NCBI GenBank assembly: GCA_023159155.1 | Contig: JAJNNX010000031.1 | Span: 248,001 to 312,000 of the forward strand | Origin: Ustulina deusta | Lineage: Eukaryota > Ascomycota > Sordariomycetes > Xylariales > Xylariaceae | DNA: 64,000 nucleotides | Direction: 5' to 3' | Shown: in pieces, positions 46,300 through 59,539 of the stretch | Layout of the letters: each line of letters opens with the position of its first letter | Position numbering within the stretch: position 1 is the first letter of the stretch | Position numbers and translations under genes: made by a program | The notes under the pieces: model-generated | What the model was told of the DNA's origin: nothing | Seen by the model: the letters and a program-made list of their open reading frames with translations, nothing else | The model's database searches: none

Positions 46300-47371
46300 T
46301 TACTGAGCAGGGCCCCAGTTGTTGGATAACCACTGTCGAAAACCCATGGGTTGAAAGTCGACGAGGCCGTTTAGGTTAGCTTCCGCGAAAGTATATCGGC
46401 CGTTGGCTGTCTGGAGGAGATGCTGCATCGAAAACCACCTTTCTTCGTCATTGTTTTCGTGGTAGTAGTTGAGCCAATCGACTATTTCGGAGTAGGGTCT
46501 ATTGATCACGTCGAATTCGACTAGATATAGCTTAGCTTCTAAACAAAGAAAGGAGGGCAGATTAATGACATACTCTGTCTGACCTCACTACAGAGTTGCT
46601 GAATTCTCTGAGGCGTGATACGTGCCCCGCGCATCTTGAACTCCCGGGGCCAGGTATCAATACCAAGTTCGACGGCTGCAGCTACGAAACGCGCTACGTC
46701 GGAAGCAGAAGTCATGGCAATCTTGAACTCGTGGCCTTGAGCATTAGTTGCCGGCAATTCTGCTGTGCCCAGCCCGACGTTAATCATATAGTCGCCTTGG
46801 TTGGATAGACGACAACTGGCCCCCATGTGATATGCTCCAAGACCGCCTGGGGCAAAACGCTCGTAAAATATACCGCAGGAGAAGACGGTGTATTTCATTG
46901 GGTAGTTTCTTGATGACGACCAGTGTTTTAGTTGCTCGAGCGCGCCAGAAGAGCCGTTGTCGAAGGGATCATTATCAGGCCTGTGGCTCAGGGAGCCCTC
47001 GAACTCTGAGGGCACAAAGGTGCGTACTCGAGCGTGCCTTGCTGCGTCGATGAGGTTTAGTTGTTCTACGCCGGAGATCGTCGATATGACCAGGTCTACT
47101 CCTTGAAGAAGGAATTGTAGATTCCCTGGGTCATGGTAATCAACTACAGCGACCTGGCAGTCGTCATACTCGGCCTCAGACTCAGGGTGTAGCTGCTGAA
47201 AGTCAGCATTTTGTCTCAGGGCCACGGGCTAAACTCTGGGGGTCTAACCGTTCTTGAGAGTACGAGAATAGCATGGGCACTCCGAGACAGCTCTCGTGCT
47301 ATTAGAGCTGCAAGGCCACCACCGCCCGCGATTGCAATCCTCATCATTCCGACAGCTGGTTTCTTCGTCAT
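46300..47371 (-). CDS. NmrA-like NAD(P)-binding oxidoreductase
   Basis: A 321-aa protein from three exons (introns 47196-47248 and 46521-46573, both 53 nt; exon sum 966 nt). The N-terminal Rossmann motif is IAIAGGGGLAALIARELSRS, a glycine-rich loop that departs from GGxGxxG at one position. The family features are DLVISTISGVEQLNLIDAA, RTFVPSEFEGSLSHRP, IFYERFAPGG and FKIAMTSASDVARFVAAA. The C-terminal lid follows MINRPYSEIVDWLNYYHE. NmrA-like proteins either sense NAD(P) redox state or reduce small aromatics (isoflavone-reductase type); catalytic Lys of the reductase type is not obvious here. It is isolated from other genes. Confidence 0.88.
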
Positions 47372-50300
47372 GATCGATGTCGTGAAAACGACTAATCTCG
47401 ATGCTTTAAATTGTTTCGGGCTTATAGAAAAGGGGTTGATGACACTTATCTGTGATTACTTCAGAGCTCGGCTGAGAACACCGTGCAACGACTTTGCACT
47501 GGAAGATGGTGCAAAATATGCTGACTGGTTTTATGTTTTAATGAGTCAAGCTAGGATCTGCATAGCCAATGATATACAGTCCTTCAAATAGGAACCAATG
47601 TTTAGAAACCCTAGCCCTTGAACCAAGGCTAAGAACCGCAAGGTCATTCGAAACAAAGTGTCTCAAGGTATACGCCATAATCCCTAGGCGAGTGCCACGA
47701 GGCCACGGGGAAGCGGAAGCGGTTTCCAGACGTAACGATCGAGATAGCTAAGCTGTGCAAGTCATGATAGAATCCTGGACGGTGGGTACACGAATTCCTG
47801 GGCAATAACGAGCATCCCAGAGAAGACAATACAGGGTGCCCGCTGGTTTGAGTCCATCTCTCGAAGTACTCCCGAGTGGCTTCGATAAGTCTATTCCTGG
47901 TTCAAGTATCCGTGAATCGAGCTGTCAGCAGGGGTTGCTGAACTTCAGGTGATACCCTTGAAGGCCGAACTGTGGGCTGCTTTATGCTACGAACCAGTGA
48001 TATCTCTTCCCATGTTGAGAAAAAGGGTCTAGGGGAGTGTTGCCTGAAGAGGCCTTACACCAGCACGGTCGATGACATATGGGCTTCGGCCACATCCGAG
48101 GGCGCGCGTTCCGTCAGGATCAACGTAGATCTGAAGAAGTCGGAGCAAAAATTATCATAGCACCAAAGAGACGCTTATATGATAATCCATATGTGGTGGT
48201 CTCGGGCGACTTGGAGCAGGTTGGCGGGAACCAAGAGCACCCATATACGCAGAAGCAATCGTATTACAACATTATGTACGTAGGCCGCGGCTGTTGGCAC
48301 TAGCCGTGAGCCATGTAACGACTCTAGAGACAATAGCAAACGCTTGCCTGCCTCTCGGGTATTGGTGGCAGAGACCAGAGACAAATCCACATAGTTATCT
48401 GTTATACCTGTATACAACTAGGCGGAAGTGACCTAGTTGTATTAAGCAAGAAGATGACATGCCTAGTGCGAGCCAAAGTCTTCTCCAGTCGGACTAAACT
48501 GGGCTTAGGACAAGGGCCAATGTGCGTTCCCGCTGGGTGGCCGGATCAGTCGAAGTGCAAATGGGGCAAGTATACTACTGTAAGGCAGCTAGTCAGAATA
48601 TTGCGGCCTTTAGCGGGATAAGATTAGGAGTACTCCAAGGCTCGAGAGCTCACCGAATCGTCGACACTCCGCTGGGCATCGAAGGTAGGACAAGGAGCAA
48701 CATGCCAATAATCTTAACTAGGCGGACCAACAAGAATCGAAAGTGCTACGGCGCTGGACAGTCAATCCCAGGAACGGGCTAGGGTTGTGATAATGCGATG
48801 TGGTGGTAAAGTAGGACTCGACGTGAGCAACGTCTCAAGACCATGGATGATGATGAACAGCACGCCATGAGTGGCTCGGCTGGCCGATGACCATGTTCAA
48901 TCGTGCATAAAAAACAGGCTTCTCTCTGTTGGCCATGCCGAGGAAGTAGCATCAATTTGGTTTTAAATTTAGTATGATGATGACGAGTATTTTTATTATT
49001 TTTTCAATTTCTGGGCTTTTCTTAGAGAAGAATTTAGTGCCAGATGAGGTTAAAGAAGAACGGGTTGGGGGCCAAGATGGATGGATGGATGGTTGATGAT
49101 ACTGAGTAAGCGGAGCCCCGAGCCTGTGGGATGGGAGACGCTGGTCCTTGCCCCCCCATAGGGCTGGCACTTGCTGCTGTACCTAAGTAGGTGCCACGCC
49201 TCGGATTTTCGGAATACTACAGGGAGATGAAGCTAGATAAGGCGGTTATATGTAACACACACACCAAGCGCTGGGTACCTTGAAAATAATTGCAGTGCAT
49301 TCCATATTTCTAGCTAATAGCTACAACAACTCCATTATTAATTGCTTGAAAATCTCCCCTCAAAATAGTTTCAAGCTTGATATTATTATAAGAGCTCCCC
49401 CCCCCCCCCCTTTTTAACACCTCTATGTAGCTATTGCATTTTGGTTAAATTCTTTGCTCTAGGCAGATGAAAGCATACAAGCGGAGTTGGAGGGGCAACT
49501 TCTACGGGGCCCTGAAAACTGCTTTAATAGGTTTAGATTTGTCCCCCATAGTTTACAGGTTAGCAGTATCGAGCCCCGTTTCCCAAAATCCCAAGGGCAC
49601 TCAGCGATTGCAGGTGGCCCGCGAGCCCTGCCTGCACGGTTCCACAGCCGATGGCGGCAGACGACCATTCACAGGGCACATTGTCCACTTAAGCGTCACG
49701 TAAGTACATATAAGTAAGTAAATAGCGGCTGTCAGTCAGACCTTCGCTAGCGACCTGGAGGCTGGGGACCGGGGTTGGGGCAAAGCTTGGTACCGGTTAA
49801 GTATTCCCAGATGCACCGCTGAACTTTCACCTGACACGCCCTTGACCAAACATCGTGCGTCCTTCGACAAACACGCGCAAAGTCCTGCATATCTCCCCTA
49901 CCTATCAACCTTTTTTTTCCCCTTTCCCCATTACTGTAGAAACCAACGGTCCGGTTTTTGTGTTGTTAACATTCTTGCCCGAGTCTAGCGTTGACTCACT
50001 CGCTCGTGGAGCCGCATTCACGACGGCCGGCTCCTTTCCTTTGCTTTTTTTCCCACGAGACCCCTCGATCTTATTTACTACTTATGTATGCCTCGCGGAT
50101 CTGGATTGAGCCTACCTACCTCTAGTTAGTGTAGGCTTCGAAGCATGTTTTCGGCGTATCGCTTGATCTGTATTGGTCGGGCTCAAGGCTGCTCGCGGGT
50201 GCCTCATCCATCATAGCCTGGAAGGGGACGCAGGCTTGTGTAATCACGCAATCTTTGGGTCCCGGACATGCCCGCCGTGAGAAGCAGCCTCATGTAACGT

Positions 50301-50843
50301 CATCCTTAAAACCCAGGCCGCTGACTACACTACTACAAAGCACGGATTCGACCCCGGGTGTGGATAGTAGGAGTAGGACTTGGTTTGCAGATACCTCAAG
50401 ATAGAAGGAGCTGGAGTGTTCGATCGCTACGCTGCGACGTTATGTCCAACGACCAAGAACGCTCGCAGTCTGATATTTCACATCATCGATAGGGGTGACA
50501 CTGCAAGTCGTACACGCCGTTGCTAGCCCGGCGGTTACAGGTAAGTAAAATAGAATATGGAAAAAACGTGGGTCGGGCATGGTATTATGCATGGAACTTG
50601 AGATTATCTACGCTCTGGGAAGGTGAGAATGTGACTCAGTTTCAAACACAGAAAAATTAATTGTGAGAGCGGGGGGGAATCCCTATTTCATGTATTCCTA
50701 CAATGTTGCATACTACACTCTTCCCATCCGCCCTCCGGCAACCCTTCTACCGTTTAACCATTTCTCGTTGTTCCCAGGGGTATCATAATACACTCAACTC
50801 CTCCTCCACGGCAATAGCTCCTAGCTACTCAAACAAAGCCAAT
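47372..50843. other. Intergenic 3.5 kb, no gene supported
   Basis: Contains a polypyrimidine-C run near 49399-49410 and TAGGTG motifs near 49190. Several ORFs of 60-90 codons (47569, 47972, 48522, 49467, 49855) show no family signature. Near 48400-48460 there are GTTGTATTAAG-like sequences with no repeat partner seen. The 3' end of the Hmp1-like gene begins at 50844. Confidence 0.45.
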
Positions 50844-51526
50844 CTAGACAGGTCGTTGAGAAGCATCGTATTCGGCATCCGCCTTCTTTTGAATGTCGTG
50901 CTCAGCACCCCGTTGCTGAGTTTTGCCGCTATCGTGCTGGTCCTGGTAATCGGCCTGAGCCTTCTTATTGCCGGTAATACCAGCAACAGTGCCGCCAAGA
51001 GTGCCAGTAACTCGGTCACCAACACCAGAGACATAATCATTAACCTGGCCTTTGGCCTCTTGTTGCTGGCCCTCCTGATTCTGTCGACGACCCGCGGTTT
51101 TGACAGACTAGAACAAGCATTTGTTAGTTCGAGCCATTCATCTCCAGATATTCGGAATTTTCAGAACATACCTCTGAGCCGAATAAGCCGCCAACAGCCT
51201 CTTTAGCTGAGCCTACAGTCTGGTTATATGCGCCAGCGGTCCGGTCAGGGTCGTCTTTGGTGACGCCGGAAGACGAGGCCGTGAGTCCGGGGACCTTGGC
51301 TGTGGTATGCGATGCATCGTGCTCGACCTCGGCCTTGTGCTGCTTGGCCTCGCCCTTTGTCTAGAGCAATAATATGGTTAGTCACGGATGGGTAGATGAA
51401 GGAGAAAGATCACCTGCATACCTGGTCTGCGGTGCTGCCCGTGATGCTACCAAGGGCGTTCTGGGCTGCGCCAGTAACGGCGTCGAAAGTCGACTTTAGA
51501 GTGGACGTGTTATCGTTGGTAGACAT
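50844..51526 (-). CDS. CsbD-like / Hmp1-type mismatch and cruciform DNA-binding-like protein
   Basis: The gene was missed by simple ORF search because exons are short (105, 189 and 264 nt; introns 51361-51421 and 51108-51171; sum 558 nt, 185 aa). It starts MSTNDNTSTLKSTFDAVTG and ends ASQRPV. Repeats of AKG/GxxK-type helical units (GAAQNALGSITG, TKGEAKQHKAE, GSAKEAVGGLFG, GQQQEAKGQVNDYVSGVGDR, GTLGGTVAGITGN) match the CsbD-like family and the Ustilago Hmp1 protein, which binds mismatched and cruciform DNA. The protein is hydrophilic, Ala/Gly/Gln-rich and probably disordered, like stress-induced CsbD proteins. DNA-binding role is inferred from the family. Confidence 0.82.
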
Positions 51527-52658
51527 GATGGACTAATTGATTGGTAAAGGATGAAAGGTTTCGAGGTGTTATTGTGACTCGGTATCTTAGGTAGGTGGTA
51601 GGTTGTGTTAAGTTGTGGTTGTGCTTGTTGATGAAGAGACGATTTAGATAGCAGCAGAGAGGTGGCTTTTATAAACACTTCTGGAATTGACGCAACCAGA
51701 AGGGGGATCAAATATGACAGTCAGTCAAAGAATCCTCTCGATCGAAGTGACGATGGAGGCGTTTGTGCAAGACAAACTTCCAAGGTTGCTGAGAGCTGTC
51801 AAAGCTATGTAAGAATCCATGATGTCATAGATTGACACGGCTTCCCCACGTTAGTGGTCCTCTACGTAGCACTCTGCATTAGGTAGTAGATACATGCCGT
51901 GCATTGAAAAGTGCACAGGTACGAGCGTAAATACATGGACCGGGTAACTACCGTCTCCATGTCGCTCAGGGTCGTACCTACTATGGTTTCGCTAGATGAG
52001 GTCACTTTGCTGTACGATTGCATGTGATTCAATTGATACTCACATCTGCAGCCTTAGTATGGTCCTCCCTCACATTGCCGACGAATTCCTATCAACTAGG
52101 TATTGCGCCACATAATGTGGAACTAGTTTAACAGACTTAGCGCCATTTCCATTCGTCATCTAGATAGTGTAGACATGTAACTAACAAGACATTCATGTAG
52201 CAATTCCAGAATGCCAGCCTAGGTAGTCACACGGTGGGGTAGGCCTTTACGTGATGGGTGAGTTGAAGTTTTGTCAGGAGTTGAAACATAACCTTGCGTA
52301 TGTTTCAGCCCTGAAGGCGCGAATTGTATTGGTATGAACGGACATTAATGGGAATGGCTACTGCAGCCTTTCACCATGCCCATAGCGGGCTCATAATACA
52401 TCAATGTTGGCATTTACTCATTGCGACCTGTGTTCCGTCCAAAATGCAACGAACGAACGTTGTCGGGATCACCCGTCCGTAGATAACTTGTAGATGAATG
52501 AAGGTAGCGGGCGGAATCCTAGACGCACCGAGGGATTGAATTCCCCATCCTCAACATCAAGCGATTGTACACCAACCTAAACTCCTTGCCGCCATTTTCA
52601 AAATGTTTTACATGTGAGCGTGTTGTTCTCTAGTAAAGGAATCATGGACGATATCAAG
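51527..52658. other. Intergenic, no gene recognised
   Basis: Upstream region of the Hmp1-like gene and 3' flank of NFS1. A single TAGGTAGGTGGTAGG motif at 51588-51603 is followed by ordinary sequence. No ORF of interest. Confidence 0.5.
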
Positions 52659-54410
52659 TTAATGTTGACTCCATTCAATCGTGTTCAGGTCAACACCCTC
52701 TTGGACAAGCTCCCAGAGAGGACTTAGTTCTCTTAAAAAGGTAACACGCTCTTGTACGGCCTTGAGAACATAATCGATCTCTTGCACCGACGTAAACCGG
52801 CCGATACCGAACCGGATACTGCTGTGGGCACTCTCGTCGCTGTTGCCTAGCGCTCGTAATACGTAGCTTGGCTCTAACGACGCAGAGGTGCATGCGCTAC
52901 CTGATGACAATGCAATGTCTTTCAATGCCATAAGAAGCGATTCGCCCTCGACATAGGCAAACGAAACATTGACGCAGCCAGGGTAGAAATGGTTGGGATC
53001 TCCATTTTGAGTTGTGTGTTCCAGAGCCAAGAGGCCGTTGAGGAGCCGGTCGGAGAGAGATTTGATATACTTCGTGTCATACTGTACTGTTGTCAGCCAA
53101 GGTCATTGCGGAGACTTCACCACCAAGAGTAAATAAAATAGGTAATAGATCAGACGCGTGTGCTGTATCTCAACAAAGTAACTCCGGTCAAGGAATTCAG
53201 CAAGCCATGCATTTTTAAAGCGGCCCATCATGAATAATTACCGTTGATAAAATGCAAACAGATCGGAAGAAAAAAAAAAAAAAACATGTCAACTTACCGG
53301 CATCTCCTCTTTAGCAATTCGGCAGGCTTCACCAAACCCGACAACCAGTGGCGGCGCGATAGTACCACTTCGTAGGCCGCGTTCTTGGCCACCGCCACTG
53401 ATGATAGGATCTATCCTAACTCGAGGTCGTCTCCGGATGTAGCAAGCACCGATTCCCTTCGGGCCATATATCTTGTGTGATGAAATGGACATCAGATCGA
53501 TATTCATGGCGTTGACATCCAGGGGAATCTTGCCCACTGCCTGAGCAGCATCGGTATGGAAGAAGACGTTGTTCTTTCGACACAACTGACCGATCTCAGC
53601 GATCGGTTGGATGACACCAATCTCGTTGTTCACTGTCATGATGCTGATAAGCGCGGTATCTGGTCTGATGGCGGCCTCAAGTTCTTGCATATTTATCAAA
53701 CCGTTGTTCTGAACAGGCAAGTAGGTGACTTCGAAGCCCTCATCTTGTAGATGCCGGCAACTATCGAGGACACACTTGTGCTCAGTTTGGCTTGTAATGA
53801 TATGCTTCTTCTTGCCCGACCGGCCGAAAAACCTAGCGACACCTTTGATGCTCATATTGTTGCTCTCCGTGGCACCGCTTGTGAAGATGATTTCCTTGGG
53901 GTCAGCGCCGATAAGGTTCGCCACATGCTCGCGAGCATCCTCGACAGCTTTCTCGCTCTCCCACCCATATGCATGTGTTCGCGAATGCGGGTTGCCATAT
54001 ACGCCAACGAAGAAGGGTAGCATGGCATCCAAGACTCTAGGATCGACGGGCGTGGTGGCCTGCATGTCGAGATAGATGGGTCGTTGGCCCTCGTCCATCA
54101 GCTTGGCGTCTTTCAGGACTTCGGCGACGGGACTACCAGCGACATCTACCGCACTCGCCGAGCCTGGCATAACCAGCCCACCCTTCTCGTTCATGAAGTC
54201 CTTCTTATCTAACCTAATGGCGGTTTCGACGTTGACCTGGGCATTGTCTCTCCCTGTCTCAGAGACATAGCCTCTGCGCGACGTCCTTGTCACGGCGGCA
54301 GCAGCTAATCTGGGTAAAGATTGGGACGGCCGTGAAGGGACAGTCGAGAAGGATTGCTTGAGACCGAGGCGCGATGCCCGCCGCAAGGCCGTGGTTGCTA
54401 CATTGGCCAT
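52659..54410 (-). CDS. NFS1: Mitochondrial cysteine desulfurase NFS1
   Basis: A 511-aa protein from two exons (intron 53082-53297, 216 nt; exon sum 1536 nt). It takes sulfur from cysteine with PLP for Fe-S cluster and tRNA thiolation. An Arg-rich mitochondrial presequence ([18 protein letters not shown]) precedes the enzyme. Hallmarks: [75 protein letters not shown], the PLP Lys in [12 protein letters not shown] (about Lys313) and the persulfide Cys in [20 protein letters not shown] (about Cys435). C-terminal [17 protein letters not shown] is the conserved Isd11-side end. The intron contains a run of about 15 T residues near its donor. It is intact and divergent from the BAR-SH3 gene. Confidence 0.97.
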
Positions 54411-55869
54411 GATGATGCGCGGAGGATAACGAAGTTGAAAGAGGACGAATGCGATTCGAGAGAGAGGCGACGATTCGAGAGGTGGGCGAAGGCGAAATTG
54501 ACAGAAATAATCCGAGGAGTCTAAGCTAACACCGAAGTTCGGTGTTATCGGCTAAGCTTGGGCACATCCCGCCAGCGCAGGGCAAGCTATCGACAAAGCA
54601 GTCCAAGCAGCTGTCGCTAGCTAGATGTTGGAGTTTGCCTCCGAAAACGGCACATAGTTAATGCGTTCCGTCAATGCGAAAGCCGGACCCCTCGGCCGAC
54701 CCCAGCTGACAAGCCCGACAGCGCCGACTTTAGTCTCTCTCTCAAGCCATGCCGTCATAATTTGGAATCGGCAGCTGGTGCCAAGAATGACGTCGCATTT
54801 CGACAAACCAATACCGTACGTCTCGCACCACAAAGAAATCGAAACTCCGACCTAGCCGGGAAGTCCAATACATATAGGTACCCAGGCAGCAGAAACCCTA
54901 CACTACTGTACCTCAGCCCGAAACCGAGTATTTATAGCACACCTGCAGCGCCACTGACAAGTACCGGTACTAACAAGCCGCCACCACCCAAAACGAACTG
55001 CCTAAGAAGGGAAGTACTCAGGTAAGGGAACACACACGAGATGATGGCTTCTTCCATCCCAAGAAGCACAAACTGCAAGATTCGACTCAAGTAGCACAAT
55101 ACCGTAGTAGTTCAGACCTCAGGTCTGCTTCATTGTCGCGTGTCAATTGCTAGCACGCATCCCATTCTTACCAGTCGCACAAATAGGAAACACCAGATCT
55201 TATCTTTTGGAGAGGCGATCCTCGTGCACCGTCCCGGACCCAGCCACTTGTCTCGCGCTGCCAAGCCACGAAGTGATGACGGACGTGGGCATCTCACCCA
55301 ACGAACCCGGCCTCATCTAGCACTGCCACGAGAACTTCGTGGACGAGTGACCTGGAAAGGGATTAAACAAGTCCACCACACATCGCACTCTACGTAACGC
55401 AGCATAGTGCTATTTTCGGGTCTAACATCGCTCCCGATACCCGGCTCTCTGCTGCCCTCTTCCTCCTTTCCTTTGTCTGGCTGTCCACCCTGCGCCCAAA
55501 ACTAAACCTGCTGCCTACCAGAACACCTCGTCGGGGCTTCTTGAATATCGATTCGGGTACCACATCGCATCGCATCGCATCGCATCACATCACATTATAC
55601 ACCATACCACTGTATCGCCAGATCACCATATCACCATACTCGAAATAATACGGCGTATCAACACACGGAGCCGAACATAGCGGACAGACTACGGCCTCCT
55701 CTACCGAGACACATCCCGGCCCGCCCGCTGCAAAACCCCGCCATCATCGTCCTCCGCACCGCGATTAATCCATCATCGGCCACGACGGCCCAGCCCAATC
55801 CCTCTGCCGTGCGCACGTCCTATACATTGTCGGCCTGGATAGTAGATCACTGCATAGGCTTCATACGAC
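54411..55869. promoter_or_regulatory. Divergent promoter region between NFS1 and the BAR-SH3 gene
   Basis: 1.46-kb spacer serving both genes. A tandem (CATCG)n/(CATCA)n pentamer repeat lies at about 55562-55595. ORFs at 54661-54855, 54762-55025 and 55140-55397 have no known motif and are chance. Confidence 0.5.
55562..55595. repeat. CATCG/CATCA pentamer repeat
   Basis: Four or five ATCGC units pass into CATCACATCACAT, a short mixed minisatellite in the BAR-SH3 leader region. Confidence 0.7.
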
Positions 55870-57380
55870 ATGAGCTTTCGCGGCTTCCAGAAGAGCGTGG
55901 TTCGCGTAAGTCACCCCCCGGCTCTCTCGGCCCCCGCCGCCCTCGTGACTTGATTGTTGGCGCCGCATCGGTCGAGACTGACTAACACGAGCATTTCTGA
56001 GCAGGCACCGCAACAGCTCAAGGCCAAGTTCAACATCGGCGAGCATACCAAAGATGCCGTCTTCATCGACTCGGAACGCCGTTTCCAGGAGCTGGAGGCA
56101 GAGACGAGGCGTCTCCATGATGCGAGCAGAAGGTACTCCGACGCCATTAATGGCATGCTCAGCCACCAGATCGAGTTTAGCAAAGCCATGACCGAGATCT
56201 ACAAGCCCATATCTGGCCGCGTGTCCGACCCCGACTCGCTCGTTGTCCATGGCAATCCTGAGGGCATCCGTGCCTGTGAGGAGTACGAGCTGGTGGTCAA
56301 GGACCTACAGGACACCATTGCGCCCGAACTCGAGATGATCGAATCGCGCATCGTCCGCCCATCGAGCGAGCTGCTCGACGTGCTCAAGGTCATCCAAAAA
56401 ACTGCCGTGAAGCGCGACCGCAAGCAGCTGGACTACGACCGCCACCGAACCACGCTGAAGAAATTACAAGACAAGAAAGAAAAGTCGGCCAAGGACGAGA
56501 AAGCGACGTGGAAGGCCGAAAGTGACCTGGAGCAGTCCACGCAGGAGTACAACTACTTCAACGATCTACTAAAAGAAGAATTGCCCAAGCTCTTCCACCT
56601 GGAGCGCGAGTTCATTCAGCCTCTGTTTCAGTCCTTCTACTACATGCAATTGAATATCTTCTATACCCTACACGAGAAGATGCAGCAATGTGATATCGGC
56701 TACTTTAATCTTAATCTCGATATCGAGGAAGCTTTTGAACAGAAGCGTGGTGACATACAGGAGCAGGCCGAGCAACTGACCATCGTGCGCTTCAAGACGA
56801 GCGGTCGCCAGAAGCCACCCAAGTACGGCAACCAGCCGGCCGTTATCGAGGCAGGCAGCGAACCAGCTGGACTACTCACGCAAGGCCCGCCATCACCCGT
56901 GTCGCCCGCGCCACCCGCGTCACCAAACCCTGCTGCCTCGTTCAAGTATGGACAACACACACAACCCGAAGCTGCCGAGAACCCCCCGCCACCCTATTCT
57001 GCGGCTGCGCTTCCTTCAAAATTGCCATTGGCTCCACCATTAGGTAGTCCCAGCTCAGCGGCTCTAGCCGCAGCAGTAGCAGGGAAGCCTAAACCCCCTC
57101 CACCAAAGCCGAAACCCAGTCGGTTAGCCGGAGCACCAGCGGTTGAGACGGTAACAGCGCTGTATGACTACTCTGCACAAGCCGAGGGAGACTTGAGCTT
57201 TAGGGCCGGTGATGTAATAGAAATCGTAAACAGAACGAACAACGAAAATGAGTGGTGGACAGGAAAAATAAATGGTCGACAGGGGCAGTTCCCAGGTAAG
57301 CTCATTCGGTGACTCAGACGGCTAAGCTACAAGGAGCTAATCAAACACACCGAATAGGAAACTACGTTAAAATTGGTTAG
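55870..57380 (+). CDS. RVS167: Amphiphysin/Rvs167-type BAR-SH3 adaptor
   Basis: A 449-aa protein from three exons (introns 55906-56004 and 57296-57357; exon sum 1350 nt). The N-terminus MSFRGFQKSVVR is split from APQQLKAKF, as in Rvs167 homologues. Residues about 1-240 form the BAR coiled coil (FIDSERRFQELEAETRRLHD, YKPISG, LVVKDLQDTIAPELEMIESR, TWKAESDLEQSTQEYN, FIQPLFQSFYYMQL). A Pro/Ala-rich linker (PPSPVSPAPPASP, PPPPKPKPS) leads to the SH3 domain near 385-449 (TVTALYDYSAQAEGDLSF, EWWTGKINGRQGQFPGNYV). It bends membrane at endocytic sites and recruits actin regulators. The gene is intact. Confidence 0.96.
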
Positions 57381-59539
57381 AAGCCAATGCACTGTCGAAA
57401 GCCGTATAGTTACGGGTGATGAAGCGAGGTAACTGCATTTGTGCTTGCTCGGATACACAGTAACATCCATCACGAAGCCCCGTATCCACGTGCTGGTGTA
57501 AAAACCAAATCAAGCCAAATCAGTTCATGCAATCTGCTACTCGCCCTTTAGCATTGGTGAAGGTAGCAATTTTAAACAATGGTACTCTCGAGCACCTACC
57601 TTGGTTATATCAGCCCGCTATAGAGCCTCTTACAGATAGGATAGGATATTGGATAGGAGGTAGCTAATAACACGATGGCTGCCTAGCCTATTTATCCTAT
57701 GCGACTTTCACCCCTTGCCGATAAATCAACCCCTGTAGCCGGGAGGCCGAGCAAGTCCGCGATCCTCTTCCGGTTAAATCTGGTCACTCGCTCGCGGCGT
57801 ATCAAAGATTGAGGGGCCGGGGGACGGAATAAAAGCCAAGGAGGACTCTAACCTCGTGGCTAGCTAGAAACTGGAAAGGAAACGCGGACAGGAAATCTAG
57901 AGAGAAGGGGGAATATTTGTATTTCTGGACTTGGAGAATCAGGCGAATATATATACATAAAGGTTAAGGGGACCGAGATCCTAAGATTACTTCGCACACA
58001 GCCCTTGCACGCTTACACCAGCTACCTATGTAGGTATTGACTTACTAGGATGTTGATACTGCATCTTGAATATGCCGGAGTCCATATACATACATACTAC
58101 TCGCTCCGACGCGACCTCGAAACTTGAATGTAAGCTAACTAACTCATTGCTCTTGTCTTGAACCGCAGTCGTCTTGTTTTGCGCTCCTATACATAAGGTA
58201 CGTATGTCCCGCCTCTTAGCGGACGTGCCGCTTAGATATCATCTACCCAACGGTCGATCTAACGCTCCTTCTTCCCCGGGAATATCCAGAGCGGGAGAAG
58301 CCATGTCTAAAACAAGCGGACTCCCTAACCTAGGCTTTTTTCTTTTTTTTTTTCTTTTTTTTCTCTTGTTAAGAAGACGGTTGGGATCCCGAGAGAGACA
58401 GCTGCTGAATGTGACATCTTGTAAGACAACTATCTATCTATCTCTAGATCTTTTACAAGGAGTGCGTGCGGGCTGCGGCCAAGGCAGTTCAGCATCAGCG
58501 GCCTCTTAAGTGTATACACACATACATGCATACATTCTATACCCAAGTATCCTCCTCTATCTTGATCTATAGTTAGCGAGCCCCTACGAAAAAGAACCCG
58601 CCGTATCCAACTATGTGCGCAATATCGGCAACACGTTTAAGGCGGTAGCAGGCAAAGCCAAGGTCATCCGGAGGTAAACATAGCTGTTTCATTAAATACA
58701 ACGGACAAAGATCATATTCCTTGGATCACATAATCTAAAATAAAAGCATCAAGACTTAAGTTCACGTATATATCAAACAATTATCAGGGTTAAAAGAGCG
58801 AATAATTTTATTATCATTATGTAAACGAGTGACATGGCTACCACCCAAGTACTAATACTCAGGTCGTAAGTTGGTTGGTTTGGGTGAATGGTAAATCTCA
58901 AATTGCTCGCGACTGCGCTCACGATGATTGAGTGGCTGTTTGAGTGTTGTTTCGACACCATGACGACCCTCCTGCCCCATCTCCTAGCGCGAGCGGGCGA
59001 ATGTGCGTCGCGATATTCGCCTTAGCTAGTGGAATGGTAAAGGGTAGATTTCCATAGCGTGGCGTCCGAAAGGGGGGAAGAAAGCCGCCGGTGCTTACTT
59101 ATCATTACATCGGCTGCTTTGACATGCCGTTGCGAACCCTGAAAGCTTCTCGTGCTGAAGCTGCTTACTCTTCATCTCTTCCCTTCGTTTTGCCAGCTAG
59201 GCTATCGCATGGTTATAGACACTCCCCATCAAGAGTTGCCATGGTAACCTGGAACGCAGGCCACGAGGAGTGATCTTTCTGCCGAATTGCTAATTCGGTA
59301 TAATGGCTCTGAGCATCACCTTCTTCATTGACTTCCTCAGCAGCCTCTGCGGATCTGAGCCAGCAGTAGGATGCTTCGCAAGGCGTACAAAACTAGGCCA
59401 CAGTCAAATTCCCGACGTTTGTCCTTGGTTTGCGCAACTGCGTAGTTAGATGTCACTTTCGCGATGTGAGTTGACCTTCTATCTAGTGAGTTGTCGTGTG
59501 GTAACCTTAACGCATGTTTGTTGTCGGTACATGGGAAAA
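57381..59539. other. Intergenic 2.2 kb, no gene supported
   Basis: Holds the 3' ends of the BAR-SH3 gene and UPF1, which converge. A T-rich run (58339-58360) and AT-rich stretch (58690-58800) stand out. ORF 58174-58509 (112 codons, low complexity) is not convincing. Confidence 0.5.

Noticed and set aside
50343..50357. B-box-like GATTCGACCCC
   Set aside because: No A box at suitable distance and no T-run terminator, so no tRNA claimed.
50703..51206. 167-codon plus ORF with apparent transmembrane stretches
   Set aside because: Antisense to the Hmp1-like gene, whose three exons join in frame; the hydrophobicity reflects the Ala/Gly/Gln-rich helical repeats read backwards.
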